Shown: positions 44,301-56,500 of the stretch, piece after piece
Position numbering within the stretch: position 1 is the stretch's first letter
Layout: every line of letters starts with the position of its first letter
NCBI GenBank assembly: GCA_937951615.1
Contig: CALFBH010000023.1
Coordinates: forward strand, 33,450-97,449
Direction: 5' to 3'
Source of the DNA: an uncultured Saprospiraceae bacterium
Lineage (GTDB): Bacteria; Bacteroidota; Bacteroidia; Chitinophagales; Saprospiraceae
Length of the DNA stretch: 64,000 nucleotides
Notes under the pieces: generated by a model
Told to the model about the DNA's origin: nothing
What the model saw: the letters and a program-made list of their open reading frames with translations, nothing else
The model's database searches: none
Translations under genes and position numbers: made by a program

Positions 44301-47300
44301 GCCATCCTGCCATTCGTAAGTCGCGTAGCCGCTGCCTGCATTGAAGGTATAAACACCGTTTTCACAAACTGTAATATCCAGGCCGAGGTCTAAGGGCGGA
44401 AATTCGGGTAGGCAGGCATTATCACATTCGCAGTCAGGGTCGAGGCAATCGGGTAGCCCGTCACCGTCGTCGTCGATGGTGTTGTCGCAGATTTCGTCGC
44501 AGAAATTTTCGCAGACTGTTTCTTCTGCCAGTGCTATTGGGGAAGTTGAGATATTTGGTGTGATTAAGGAAAGATTTAATTGAAATTCACTTAAATCAAT
44601 GGTCTCTTCGTAAGGATTGGGGATGCTTGTCTCGGTCACTGTAATATCAGTTGCTTCGATACAGCCATCTTCTATTTCTCCATTGGCGTCAAGCCTGGCA
44701 AAAAGTATGTTCTGGTCGATATTTTCAAAGGTTCCTGTCAGGTAGATTAGTCCGTCTTTCAGCAGTACATCAAAGGCATCGTCGTCTCCGGGGCTATCGT
44801 ATTTTTTTGCCCATTGTATAACTCCTTGCTGATTTGTTTTGAGCAGGAAGGCAGCTCTATCTCCGCCGTCATCAAACTCACCGGCAATAAGGAAACCATT
44901 ATTGACACTGATCAATTCATGTTCGTATTCCACACCAGTGGATATATCGTACTCTTTTGCCCATTGAATATTTCCATCAATATCCGTTTTGAAAAACTGC
45001 ATGGATATATTTGCGGTACTCGTTCCATTGATGTCGCCATGACCAACCACAAATATTTCATTGTTCTCAATAAGAATTTTGGATGGATATAGTCGTGCGG
45101 TCGCGTTTGGATTGACGAGGTAAATCTTAGACCATAATTCATTGCCTGACAGGTCTAATTTTGTAATAGCGGGACGCATCTTGTCGGACGAGCCGCCCAT
45201 CGTATAACGCCCAGTAGCATACAAAGCTCCATTGTCTAAAATGGTGTGTTGGAAAAATTCACAACTTCCAATTGTGTAATTGTATTCGGCTAACATTGCC
45301 CCCGTATTTCGGTCAATTTCCAATAATAAATTATCACATCCCCAGCCGGGAGCTACATTAGTTCCGGTAAAGCCAGCAACCAGATAATTTCCGCCTGGTG
45401 TAGGTTCTATGATGTCTAAAAAGCGGGAAGCAGTGGGCGAAGGCATGTAGTTTACCCATAGCATATTGTCGAGCAGATAATTATATTTAAAACTCAGACA
45501 AGTTACCTGCGAACTCGTGGTCGTGGCATATCCGACACCTAATACATTCCCTTCAGAATCGATCATCATATTGTGAATACGCTCTGAAGCAGCTGTACTT
45601 ACTTTGAAAGTTTTAGACCAAATCACAGCACCCTCATTATCCACTCTCACTAATAGCAAACTGTCTTGCCGACTACCGCCAATCATGAAACCTCCCAGAG
45701 GTAACTCTACTGTTACGTATCCTCTTTCATTTGCTGTATTCGTGCCTATTGTTTCAAGAAAGGTATCTTCGCACTCTGTACAATCACAGTCGGGGTCATC
45801 ACAATCTATCAATCCGTCTCCATCATCATCTACGCTATTATCACAGATTTCTGGACAAGGCGTTTCACAAATCATTTCTTCTAGTGCAAGTGGGCTGGGC
45901 GTGGCTGTTTTTGGATTGTTGGTTAAGCTTATATTGATATTAAATTCAATCAAATCACGAAGCGCGTCAAAAGGATTGACGATGTTGATTTCCGTTACTG
46001 TAAAAGTATTTCCAATGGGGCAATCATCAGATACTTCGCCATCTAGGTTGAGTTTGAGGAGTAAGATGTCCTGACCTGTACCACTTGAGCCAAGTGCTGA
46101 ACCTGCGATATAAATAAAGTCGTCTTTGATAATGAGGTCATGAAAACTGTCATCGCCATTATTGAGTGGAAACTCTTTTGACCATTGCAAAACGCCTTGT
46201 TTATCCGTTTTAATGAGGAAGCCATTTTTCCCGTCGGCAGCGGAGGCATAAGTTCCCAAAATCAGAAAACCATCGGGTAGGCTACGCAGCTCGGTGGGGC
46301 GTTCATCATTATTTGGAGCTGGAGTGTCGTATTCTTTTGCCCAGATGATATTGCCATTGATGTCTGTTTTGTAAAATTGAAAAGTAATATCATTAGCAGC
46401 CGTACCACTCATGTCGCCGTGTGATACCACAAATATTTCATCATTTTCAACTAATAAGTCGGTACTGTAAAGTCGGGCAGGTGTGCTGGTGTTGACCAGG
46501 TACATACGCGACCAGATTTCATTGCCTGCAAAATCGAGTTGAGAGACAGAGCCACGCATGGCGGCTGTTCCTCCTCCTGCATTATTATAACGTCCGGTGA
46601 CATAGAGTTGGTTGTTATAAATCTTAGCTGCTTGAAAAGTTTCGCAACTGCCGAAATTATAATTATACTCTGCGAGTTTTACACCTGTATTTCTGTCTAG
46701 TTCGAGAACTAATCCATCACAACCTAATCCGGGACTATTATTATTGGCAGATTGTCCGGTAACGAAATAATTGTCTCCGGCTGCTTTTTCTATAATGTCC
46801 CAATAAGCAGACCGATTAGGATTAGACATTGTATTTGACCAGATGATATTATCCGAAAGGTGATCGTATTTAAAAGCATAATTTATTCGAGGATTACTAA
46901 CTGTAGTGAAGCCTACTCCTATAATAAAACCATCAGAGTCGATGATCATATTTCTGAGCTGCTCATCGCCAGTTACAAAATCAAAAGTACGCGACCAGAC
47001 AATACTACCATCACTTCCCATGCGCACGATAAGTGTGCTATCGCCCCGGCTGCCACCCAGAATAAAGCCACCAAAAGGTAAATCAGCAATAGCAGTAGCT
47101 TCTTCATCTAAACTAGGTGAGCCAATAAGTTGAAGGAAAGTATTTTCACAATCATTATCTGGACAATCACATTCCGGGTCATCACAATCCACCAGTCCGT
47201 CATCATCATCGTCTAATCCGTTATCGCAGATTTCGGGGCAAGATACGGTGCAGATTTCTCCGATGGTGTAATTTAGATTACCAATTTGTGTATAAGTTCC

Positions 47301-49991
47301 GAGGATGGTGGAAAAGGTAGTTTCTGTCGGTTGGATGTCAGCATTGCCTGATTGCAAAAAAATAGCCGCTGGATTAATCTCCTCCGTGATACAAGAGTTG
47401 AGTGCTGTGTCTAAAACGGCTAGAAAAGCGTCTCTGGCTCCCAGTCCAAAAGTTGTATTCGTTCCATAATCTACTAGCATGATTTTGTCCGGTGACGTAC
47501 CTGTTGCTTTTAATGAAAAAGTATTTGCGGACGCCGGAGCATCAGATGCGACGCCTAGATATTTTGTCCAGAGATAATTATAATTTTCATCAAATTTGGA
47601 AACTTTGGGATAAACCGTCCCGCCAACATCCGCACGTCCCATGGTATAATAATCGCCATAAACATCCCTGCTTATCTGACCATATCTGCTAATATAGCCA
47701 TCCTGCTCCACTCTCATCCACTGCAGATTATAATTTTCATCTATTCTCGCTATCATGGGCCGTCTTTCTGTTCCATTGTTCCCGTGATTTCCAACCAGCA
47801 TAAAACCGCCGTCAGGTGTTTGTACACCGTCCAGAAACTCCGTAATTGCTCCCGGCAGGTTATTATATACTTTTCCTGCAACATAATCTCCATTCGTATC
47901 AAAAATACTAAGTGTTGCATCCCAGCCATATCCAGAGGCTGCTCCACAGGCAGCAAATCCACCACCAAAAACTGGAAAAGACTGCATCTGGTCATCTCCA
48001 TTCCAGGCATATTGTTTTTGATAAAGTACATTTCCAGAATTGTCTATTTTTATAACAACATGGTCATCTGAAGAGCCTCCTGTAAGTAGCCAGCTACTAA
48101 AGTAATAAGTCTCCCCCGCAGGATCACCTATAGAAGCAAAGAAATCGTCACCTAATGCACGACTGGGATATTCCAATGTATTCATCCAGATGATGGAGCC
48201 ATCGGCACTACTAATTTTGGCAATCACTTTCATTCGACTTACACCTGAAATATTATGACCACCTAAAACAATCAGATTGCCATCTTGCATCATCAATCCT
48301 TTACGAAATAATCCTCCATCGGCATCATAATAATGTTTGGTCCACATGACCTCTCCGCAATTATCTAGTTTGGTAATAGTTGCCTGCCTGACTCCCTGTA
48401 CATCTGAGCTTCCTACACCAAAAAACACTTTGTTTACCTCATCATAAACCATATCCGTGAAATAGTCATTACCTGTAGCTGTACCATAATAATTGACAAT
48501 TTCAAAATCAACTGTCCCTCCATCATTGATGAAAATATATTGACAATCAGCGTCATTGCAAAGTGCTGTTTCTGCTTCCAGACAGACCGCAAACCAGCCT
48601 GTTCCTGAAAAGGTATAATTAGGATTGGCGGCAGTTGAGAATACCGTTGAGCCTGTGCCATCATCTACTGTCCAGGTGTAGCTGCTTGCTCCTATAGAAT
48701 TATTTGTAAAGGTGGCATCACTTCCATTTAAAGTATAAGAAAAATCGGCTGTAGCCGGACAATTGACTTCCACATAGACGGTATCGCTTGCAAAACAATT
48801 GGGATCAGCATTCGTGGCGGTCATAATGATTTCAAAAGTTCCCAATGAGTTGAAAGGATAAGAACTGTTCATGCTTGTCGCAAAAGGTACTCCATCAATC
48901 GTCCATTCATAATTAGTCGCATTCGTGGTCGTATTATTGAAATTGACCGTTTGCCCAATATCAATACTATTTGAGCTTGCGCTAATATTTGCAGTAATCG
49001 GAATGGTACAGGGAGAAAGGCATCCAGGGGAGTTGAGCAAACTACTGCGTGCGCCTGTCAGAAAGAACTGCATCCGGTCGCGTTGTCCAGCAGAAAAAGC
49101 AGAAGGACAAGACCAGCCATAGTCCATATAGTTCCAAGTCATATCATCCTGATCAGTTGGAAAGCCTGAGTTGGCATCCGTTGTACAGGTATTCACGGGG
49201 ACACCACAGGGAACACCAGCAGTCGAATTGTCGGGTGGAGTATCACAAACACAGTCTCCATCTGTCAGACAGTCGTTATTGGCGCAGCCTCCCTGAAAAG
49301 TGTGTTTCAATCCTAAATAATGCCCTACCTCATGTACACTTACAAAAGAATTGAGCGGGCTACTGCCAAAAAGATCTGCTTCGCTGACGGTACCATCAAT
49401 ATTACTGCCTGCTGCCGCAGGAAAATAAGCATAACCTGCCACGCCGCAGCCACTACCTGCGCTGCAAATTTCGGCGACCAACCAGATGTTTAAATAGTCA
49501 TAAGGATTCCAGCGACTGAGGTCTTTAACCGCAAGGTCGTCGGTTTCTAGGGTCATATTGGTCAATGGACTGACTACTCGATTAATCCCTGTTGTAGCAT
49601 TGCCATCGGGATCTCGGATAGCCAGGCAAAATTCAATTTCTGTATCTACGCCTGTGCCTTGATCATAATAGCCGATATTGGCAAAAGCATCATTCATATC
49701 CTGAATGCCTTGCAGAACAGTGGCATCTGAGATGTTTTCAGGGCCATTATTGTGAATGATATGCACAACAACCGGAATGGTATAAAGTGCAGCAACTTTT
49801 TGTCGCGGGCCATTCATCTCTATGAAATAGGCTTGTTCAGCTTCTTGTTCCTGAAGTAAAAGGGCAGGGTTATTGTTTAAAAGCTGCTGGTGTACTTGTT
49901 CGGCTGCGCAGTAATCTGACTGTGCAAAAACCGGAATAACAAGTAGAGATATTCCAATGATTAATAGGAGGTGTAAATGTTCTCTTAGCAT
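41364..49991 (-). CDS. giant multi-domain adhesin with M43 metalloprotease head and T9SS type B domain
   Basis: 2875 residues. A signal peptide (about 1-24) is followed by a cytophagalysin/pappalysin M43 protease: VHEVGHYLGLKH with His220, Glu221, His224 and His230, plus the Met-turn NYMDYGW. Next are PKD-like domains, a long series of beta-propeller-like strands duplicated about three times (GGFILGGSRGDSTLIVR and GGFMIGGSRQDSLLLVR units), and three MopE-like calcium motifs (CPEICDN..DDDGDGL.DCDDP). Then come about eight SprB repeats. The type B sorting domain reads YIPNVFSPNFDGVND, FSVYDRWGELLFEAKDF and FGWDGT, ending GDVTLVK. It should be exported by T9SS as a cell-surface filament or adhesin with proteolytic activity. 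It is first in an operon with the gene at 38124. Confidence 0.88.
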   Translation of the reverse strand: MLREHLHLLLIIGISLLVIPVFAQSDYCAAEQVHQQLLNNNPALLLQEQEAEQAYFIEMNGPRQKVAALYTIPVVVHIIHNNGPENISDATVLQGIQDMNDAFANIGYYDQGTGVDTEIEFCLAIRDPDGNATTGINRVVSPLTNMTLETDDLAVKDLSRWNPYDYLNIWLVAEICSAGSGCGVAGYAYFPAAAGSNIDGTVSEADLFGSSPLNSFVSVHEVGHYLGLKHTFQGGCANNDCLTDGDCVCDTPPDNSTAGVPCGVPVNTCTTDANSGFPTDQDDMTWNYMDYGWSCPSAFSAGQRDRMQFFLTGARSSLLNSPGCLSPCTIPITANISASSNSIDIGQTVNFNNTTTNATNYEWTIDGVPFATSMNSSYPFNSLGTFEIIMTATNADPNCFASDTVYVEVNCPATADFSYTLNGSDATFTNNSIGASSYTWTVDDGTGSTVFSTAANPNYTFSGTGWFAVCLEAETALCNDADCQYIFINDGGTVDFEIVNYYGTATGNDYFTDMVYDEVNKVFFGVGSSDVQGVRQATITKLDNCGEVMWTKHYYDADGGLFRKGLMMQDGNLIVLGGHNISGVSRMKVIAKISSADGSIIWMNTLEYPSRALGDDFFASIGDPAGETYYFSSWLLTGGSSDDHVVIKIDNSGNVLYQKQYAWNGDDQMQSFPVFGGGFAACGAASGYGWDATLSIFDTNGDYVAGKVYNNLPGAITEFLDGVQTPDGGFMLVGNHGNNGTERRPMIARIDENYNLQWMRVEQDGYISRYGQISRDVYGDYYTMGRADVGGTVYPKVSKFDENYNYLWTKYLGVASDAPASANTFSLKATGTSPDKIMLVDYGTNTTFGLGARDAFLAVLDTALNSCITEEINPAAIFLQSGNADIQPTETTFSTILGTYTQIGNLNYTIGEICTVSCPEICDNGLDDDDDGLVDCDDPECDCPDNDCENTFLQLIGSPSLDEEATAIADLPFGGFILGGSRGDSTLIVRMGSDGSIVWSRTFDFVTGDEQLRNMIIDSDGFIIGVGFTTVSNPRINYAFKYDHLSDNIIWSNTMSNPNRSAYWDIIEKAAGDNYFVTGQSANNNSPGLGCDGLVLELDRNTGVKLAEYNYNFGSCETFQAAKIYNNQLYVTGRYNNAGGGTAAMRGSVSQLDFAGNEIWSRMYLVNTSTPARLYSTDLLVENDEIFVVSHGDMSGTAANDITFQFYKTDINGNIIWAKEYDTPAPNNDERPTELRSLPDGFLILGTYASAADGKNGFLIKTDKQGVLQWSKEFPLNNGDDSFHDLIIKDDFIYIAGSALGSSGTGQDILLLKLNLDGEVSDDCPIGNTFTVTEINIVNPFDALRDLIEFNINISLTNNPKTATPSPLALEEMICETPCPEICDNSVDDDGDGLIDCDDPDCDCTECEDTFLETIGTNTANERGYVTVELPLGGFMIGGSRQDSLLLVRVDNEGAVIWSKTFKVSTAASERIHNMMIDSEGNVLGVGYATTTSSQVTCLSFKYNYLLDNMLWVNYMPSPTASRFLDIIEPTPGGNYLVAGFTGTNVAPGWGCDNLLLEIDRNTGAMLAEYNYTIGSCEFFQHTILDNGALYATGRYTMGGSSDKMRPAITKLDLSGNELWSKIYLVNPNATARLYPSKILIENNEIFVVGHGDINGTSTANISMQFFKTDIDGNIQWAKEYDISTGVEYEHELISVNNGFLIAGEFDDGGDRAAFLLKTNQQGVIQWAKKYDSPGDDDAFDVLLKDGLIYLTGTFENIDQNILFARLDANGEIEDGCIEATDITVTETSIPNPYEETIDLSEFQLNLSLITPNISTSPIALAEETVCENFCDEICDNTIDDDGDGLPDCLDPDCECDNACLPEFPPLDLGLDITVCENGVYTFNAGSGYATYEWQDGATDSTYTAYTAGMYWVEVSDGCGNFQLDTIALLIDPISGIDLADTTICAGDSVTLSIGTFFDNFTWIPPDGLNCVDCQTVIASPNTTTTYTVVGTTLLGCVTVDTVTVTIEECCAMEISLPADSTLCTGNTASLAVNFIQDGTQPYIFNWSNGANTPGISNLGVGIYSVTVTDTDMCTATASTEVTQAGGLSANANIIAQVACFGECNGSASAIPTGGTPPLSYQWDNNESTATATALCAGIHNVTITDVNGCQDTAQVTITEPPQLNPGSTITNPVSCFGGNDGTASTSGSGGTPPYTFNWNTTPAQSSATATGLSAGAYTVTITDANNCAVQINVTITQPASPLTATISGTNPTCGNDGSVSIVPTGGTPGYTYIWNNGATTSSLTNLGAGIYQVIVSDANSCSTTASIELTQPVAMTATAIGETLSCNDSSDGNISLTVNNGTAPYTYQWDNGAGTNQNPSGLGAGIYTVTITDVNMCTATAFAEITAPAILSATASGQDALCFGSSDGQGIVTAIGGTAPYTYLWDNNETTNPAIFLNAGQHEVTITDLNGCQTEVSLQINNPNPLIPSLFSTPTSCFGGNDGSATVSASGGTPPYTYNWNTTPAQTGATAIDLPAGVVQVIITDANGCNLPPINVTITQPDQALFASVSNTAPLCNGGTDGSATVVPTGGVASYTYQWSSGAVGQTAFDLQAGNYSVTVTDANGCTYIDNANLADPAPILAVLTADDVICYNDENGSILVEMPSGGTAPYAYSLDGETFVPSDFFGGLAAGNYTVYVQDVNACENQFATSINQPFELLVDLGVDITLELSDSVQLFAQTNTLDSLTYSWTPDAGLSCTDCPNPVVQTFENTGYEVMVTDTNGCTAISEITIDVNKDRNIYIPNVFSPNFDGVNDIFMIYGGQGVGQIDQFSVYDRWGELLFEAKDFPPNDSSFGWDGTFKNKELNPNVFVYYIEVTFVDGISIPYKGDVTLVK

Positions 49992-50595
49992 GGTTTTAGG
50001 TTTTATATTGTTTTTGAGTAGTGATGACCTGTTTGCAAAAATGTCATCTTAATGTAATAACGTTTTCTAAATGGATTACGTTTCCTCTACATCAAATACG
50101 CATTGTTTTGTCACTACTTGGTTACATTTTGGTTTTATACAGTTATTGATTCAATATTTGTCATGAATGTTTTGATTCATATATAGTTGTCTCTTTTACG
50201 AATTTTGTTGTTTTATAATATATTTGCATCCAATTATTAATATCTTTAATGTGAGATGCTGTGTGGGAATTGATTTGCTAAGATAAAGTTAAATCTTCTT
50301 ATTGAAATTGCAACGTTTATCCTTATAGTTCAGTCTTACTACAAGTTACAAATTTAATATTGCAGGTCACAATAGAGACTTGATACATGCCTGTAATTAT
50401 GGTGCATTTTTTAAGTTTGTTGAGAAAAATAGAATTAAAATTACGGATGACTATGAGTCAATGCTTAATAAAAAATAATTTAATATATTCATTTTTTGAA
50501 CTAATATGATTTATGAAAAAAACATCCATTTCAATAAGTAAATCATAGGTTGTTTTTTAAATTATACTTAATACTTTATTTTTAAATATTAAAAC
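49992..50595. other. divergent 604-bp intergenic region
   Basis: This separates the giant M43 adhesin (minus) from the cadherin-like giant (plus). It is AT-rich. On the + strand TATATTTG at 50219-50226 fits a -7 box but lacks a good -33 box, and the start codon is 370 bases on, implying a long leader. No repeat element, tRNA or small gene is recognisable. Confidence 0.5.
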
Positions 50596-53500
50596 ATGCC
50601 AAGACTATTAACACGTATTTATATTACTGTATTACTGTTTTTGTTTTCGATGAACGGTTTTTCGCAGAGTGGCTCTTTTGATGTGAGATTTCATGTCAGC
50701 AATATTGACGCAGGAGCGATGAAATTATATGTCGACATTGAGATTAGAGCAGATGCACCAGGGACGGAGTTTAATCTGTCAGATCAGAATTACCGATTTT
50801 CGTTTAATCGAGACGCACTTGCTAATCCCCAATTAGCTGGTGAATTAGAAATTAGCGACATCGTACAGCAAACGAGTCCTGCTACAACCAGCATTTATTC
50901 AACACACACGCTTATCGGATCCTTAGATACTATTGTATCGTATAATCTGGAATTAGCAGGTGGTGATGGGTATTATCTGAATGCAAATGATTATGCTTCT
51001 GTAGGAACTGTTTCCTTTGATATTTTAGACATCAATGTACCGCTTTGTTTGGAGTTTCATGACTATTCACTAGCGGATTTTCCAAATACATTTATTAGTG
51101 AAAAATTCAACGGAGTACTCATTTCTACAGCAGAAGGTTCTTATTTGGATTATTGTCAGGATTTGAGCGATGCATTTACCAATGACTTGCCAATTGCAGT
51201 TGCAGACAGTGGTACAACACCCGAAGAGCAGGCGATTACCGTTTGTGTAGCTGCTAATGATAGCGATCCTGAGAATCTTTTAGATGCTTTATCAGTGAGT
51301 ATTATTACGCCTCCATTAGCAAACGAAGGCACAGCGAGTGTCGATGCAAGTGGTTGTATTGTTTTTACTCCGACAGCAGATTTTGCTGGTGTTGTTACAC
51401 CAATTGAATATCAAATTTGTGATACAGGGATATTTGTACCTTCCTACCAAGGAGATTCCAATGGGGCAGGAGTGCCTTCACCCGATCCAGGTGATCCAGA
51501 TATTCAGACGATGCCACCAGCCTGTACAACTGCTTTGCTCAACATCACAGTTGATCCGGTAAATGATATGCCAGTTGCGCTTGATGATAGTGATTCAACA
51601 ACAGAAGATATCGCCTTAAATGGCACAACAACACTAAGTAATGATTCAGATGTAGATGGCGATAACCTTACGGTAACAACAACGCCAGTCACGCCACCGA
51701 CAAATGGTGCTTTGGTGCTGAATACAGATGGAACGTATACCTACACACCAAACGCAGATTTCTTTGGTACGGATAGTTTTGAATATGAAGTCTGTGATGA
51801 CGGTAGTCCAGTATTGTGTACAACAGCGATAGTAAATATTACGATTAATTCAGAAAATGATGCGCCTGTAGCAACTAATGATATTGGTTTTGCGACAGAA
51901 GATATAGCTTTAAATGGCATAACAACACTAGGCAATGATTCAGATGTGGACGGTGATAACCTTACGGTAACAACAACGCCAGTCACTCCGCCAACCAATG
52001 GGATTTTAGTACTGAATACAGACGGAACTTATACATATACCCCGAATGCTAACTTTAACGGCAGTGATAGTTTTGAATATGAAGTCTGTGATGATGGTAG
52101 CCCAGTGCTATGCAGTACTGCCACGGTCAGCTTGGTGATAACTGGAGCAAATGATGCACCGGTTGCGCTTGATGATAGTGGTTCAACAGCAGAAGATGTT
52201 GCGTTGAATGGTACAGCAACACTAACTAATGATTCAGATGTGGACGGTGATAACCTTACGGTAACAACAACACCAGTCACGCCACCGACGAATGGTGCTT
52301 TGACGCTGAATACAGATGGAACTTATACCTACACACCAAGTGCTAATTTCTTTGGTACGGATAGTTTTGAATACGAAGTCTGTGATGATGGTAGTCCAGT
52401 ATTGTGTACAACAGCTATAGTAAATATTACCATTAGTTCGGAAAATGATGCGCCTATAGCGACCAATGATATTGGTTTTGCCACTGAAGATATAGCCTTA
52501 AATGGTGCAGCAACATTAGCTAATGACTCCGATGTAGATGGCGATAACCTTACGGTAACAACAACGCCAGTCACTCCGCCAGCCAATGGGGCTTTAGTCC
52601 TGAATGCAGATGGAACGTATACTTATACTCCGAATGCTGACTTTAACGGCAGTGATAGTTTTGAATATGAAGTCTGTGATGATGGTAGCCCGGTTTTATG
52701 TAGTACTGCAATGGTCAATCTGGTGGTAACCGGAACAAATGATGCTCCAGTAGCAATAGATGATACCGCACCAGTGACGGAAGACATGGTTTTGAATGGC
52801 ACCACCACTTTAGCCAATGATAGTGATGTGGACGGCGATAACCTTACGGTAACAACGACCCCAGTCACTGCGCCAACTAATGGTACTTTGTTGCTGAATA
52901 CAGATGGAACCTATACTTATACCCCAAATGCTGACTTTAACGGCAGCGATAGTTTTGAATATGAAGTCTGTGATGACGGTAGCCCGGTTTTATGTAGCAC
53001 GGGAATAGTCAATATTACTGTTGATCCTGCCAATGATATGCCAGTGGCAACAGATGATACGGACTCTACAACGGAAGATATTGCTTTGAATGGCACAACA
53101 ACATTAAGTAATGATTCAGATGTAGATGGCGATAATCTTATGGTAACAACAACGCCAGTTACGCCACCAGCCAATGGTACTTTGGTGCTGAATACAGACG
53201 GAACGTATACTTATACTCCGAATGCTGACTTTAACGGCAGCGATAGTTTTGAGTATGAAGTCTGTGATGATGGCAGCCCAGTATTGTGTACCACTGCCGT
53301 AGTCAATATTACTATTGATCCTGCCAATGATACACCAGTTGCTGTGGCTGATGCCAATTCAACAACAGAAGACACTTCACTTAACGGAGCAACGGTATTG
53401 ACAAATGATAGTGATATTGATGGTGATAATATAGCGGTCAATACGACTCCGATTGTTCCGCCAACTAACGGGACATTGGTGTTGTCTGCTTCAGGAACTT

Positions 53501-56500
53501 ACATTTATATCCCGAATGCAAATTTCAATGGAACAGATAGTTTTGAATATGAGGTTTGCGATGATGGTAACCCAGCTTTATGTGCCACAGCAGTTGTCAC
53601 TATTTCAGTTTCGCCAGTCAATGATACACCAACCGCTAATGGCGACATCAATTCAACACTGGAAAATGTAACTTTGAATGGAACATCTGTACTCCTCAAT
53701 GATAGTGATATTGATGGAGATAATCTTACGGTGACTACAACGCCTGTTGCCACAACAAGCAATGGTAGTCTGACGCTGAATTCAGATGGAACTTATGTTT
53801 ATATACCCAATTCTGCTTATAATGGCACAGATAGTTTTGAGTATGAGGTTTGTGATGATGGCAGCCCGGTTTTATGTACAACGGCTATCGTAAACCTTTC
53901 TGTAGGAGCAGTCAATGATCCGCCTATAACAAATGTTGATGACTTTACGACAGATGAAGACTTGGTCTTAAGCAGTGGAAATGTCTTAGACAATGACAGT
54001 GACCTTGATGGAGATAACCTTATGGTAACAACAACACCAGTTGTAGCTCCTGTCAATGGTATACTGAGCCTGAATACTGATGGTACTTTCACATATACAC
54101 CCAATCCTGACTTTAATGGAAGTGATAGTTTTGACTACGAAGTCTGCGATGATGGAGTTCCCGTATTGTGTTCTGTAGCCACTGTAAATATCACGATTGA
54201 CCCAGTGAATGACGCGCCTATCGCAATGGATGATATGGCGAACACAGCAGAAGAAACCTTACTTATGACAGGGGTAAGCTCAAATGATACAGATATTGAT
54301 GGCGGTTCGCCAACCTTTATTTTACTGACAGGTACAAATAATGGTACACTGACGTTCAATGCTGACGGAACGTACACTTATCAGCCTAATGTCGATTTTA
54401 ACGGCACAGATTCATTTACGTATCAAATGGATGATGGAAATGGGGGAACAGATCAGGCAACAGTGACGATTGATGTCACGCCAGTGAATGACGCACCAAT
54501 AGCAATGGATGATTCGGAAACCACAGCAGAAGAAACCTTGCTTTCAGGTGATGCCAGTCCAAATGATACAGATGTCGATGGCGGTGCGCCGACTTTTATT
54601 TTACTAACAGGTACAAATAATGGTACACTGACCTTCAATGCTGACGGAACGTATACTTATCAGCCTAATGTCGATTTTAACGGCACAGATTCATTTACGT
54701 ATCAAATGGATGATGGCAATGGCGGAACAGATCAGGCAACAGTGACAATTGATGTCACGCCAGTGAATGATGCACCAGTAGCTATGGACGATTCGGAAAC
54801 TACGCCAGAAGAAATGATGCTTAGTGCAGATGTGAGTCCTAATGATACGGATGTAGATGGTGGCATGCCTACTTTCTCTTTAGTGAGTGGTACAGCTAAC
54901 GGCACACTGATGTTTAATGCTGACGGAACTTATACTTATCTGCCAGATACAGATTTTGATGGTACAGATTCTTTTACTTATGAAATAAATGACGGCAATG
55001 GCGGGACAGATCAGGGAACAGTTACGATTGATGTATCACCAATCAATGATGCACCAGTAGCAATGGATGATACAGCATCAGTACAAGAAGACGTGATGCT
55101 TTCAGATGACGTGAGTCCAAATGATACAGATGTTGACGGTGGTGCACCTACTTTTACATTGGTCAGTGGTACAACTAACGGTACACTAACTTTCAATGCC
55201 GATGGAACTTATACTTATCTGCCTAATGCAGATTTTAATGGAGCAGATTCTTTTACTTATGAAATGAATGATGGAAATGGTGGAACAGATCAGGCAACAG
55301 TAATGATTACTGTTGATCCAGTGAATGATGCACCTGTAGCAAATGATGATGCAGAGACAACCGCAGAGGAAGTATTGCTCTCAGCAGATGTCAGTCCGAA
55401 TGACACGGATATAGATGGTGGCGTACCAACCTTTATACTGTTTATTGGCACAAGTAATGGTACGCTAACTTTTAATGCAAACGGAACTTATACTTATCTG
55501 CCAAATCCTGATTTCAACGGTACAGATTCTTTTACCTATCAAATGATGGATGGAAATGGAGGCGTAGATCAGGCAGTTGTAACAATTGAAGTAACACCAA
55601 TCAATGACGTACCCGTAGCAGTCAATGATCTGGCTACAGTCGCGCAGAACGGTAGTGTTGTGGTCGATGTAACAGCCAATGATACAGATGTAGAAGATGC
55701 TCCACTTGATCCTTGTAATGTAACAATTGCTACTCAACCTTCATTTGGTACAATTAGTTTTGGGGCTGCACCAGGTTGTGAGCTGACTTACACGCCAAAT
55801 CCTGGCTATGTAGGACCGGATAGTTTTGAATATCAGGTTTGTGATTCAGGAGGAGCTTGTGTGAATGGAATCGTTGATGTGGATGTGGAGCAAAGTTGCG
55901 TAGATATACAGCTTGCCGTTTTCCTCGAAGGTGCTTTGAGTGATTTATTAAATGGCTATCTGTCAGGCATGCGTACTGACCTGAATACTGCTCGCGATTT
56001 ATTGCCAGGACAAGCATTGGGAACTCCTACTGGACAACCTTATAATGTTGCTCCCTGGAACCATACAGGAACAGAAGGTGCAGGCTGGACAGATGCAGAT
56101 TATCAGGCCGTAGCAATGGATAATGGAGGACGTCAGGTAGTAGATTGGATATTGGTCTCTTTCCGTACAGGAATTGCTGCTTCTACTACAATAGAAAAAG
56201 CAGCTGCACTACTATTAGAAGATGGTACAGTTGTCTTTACCGATGCTTGCGTATTGACTGTAGCAGACCCAGGACCTGTTTATATTGTTGTCGAACACAG
56301 AAACCACATGGGCGTGATGTCGCATGTACCAGTTGATGTAGTTGGCGGACAATTGATGTATGATTTCAGAACAGGACTATCTTATCCTGACCCACTCCCC
56401 GGTTTCAGCCAGAAAGAAATTTCGCCTGGTATGTTTGCCATGCATGCAGGAGATGGTGATCAGGGGTTTGATATTACCAGCTATGACATTAATGGGCAGG

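Noticed and set aside
51504..55196. A regular series of 60-95-codon antisense open frames
   Set aside because: They recur once per cadherin-like repeat and simply mirror the repeat codons on the other strand.
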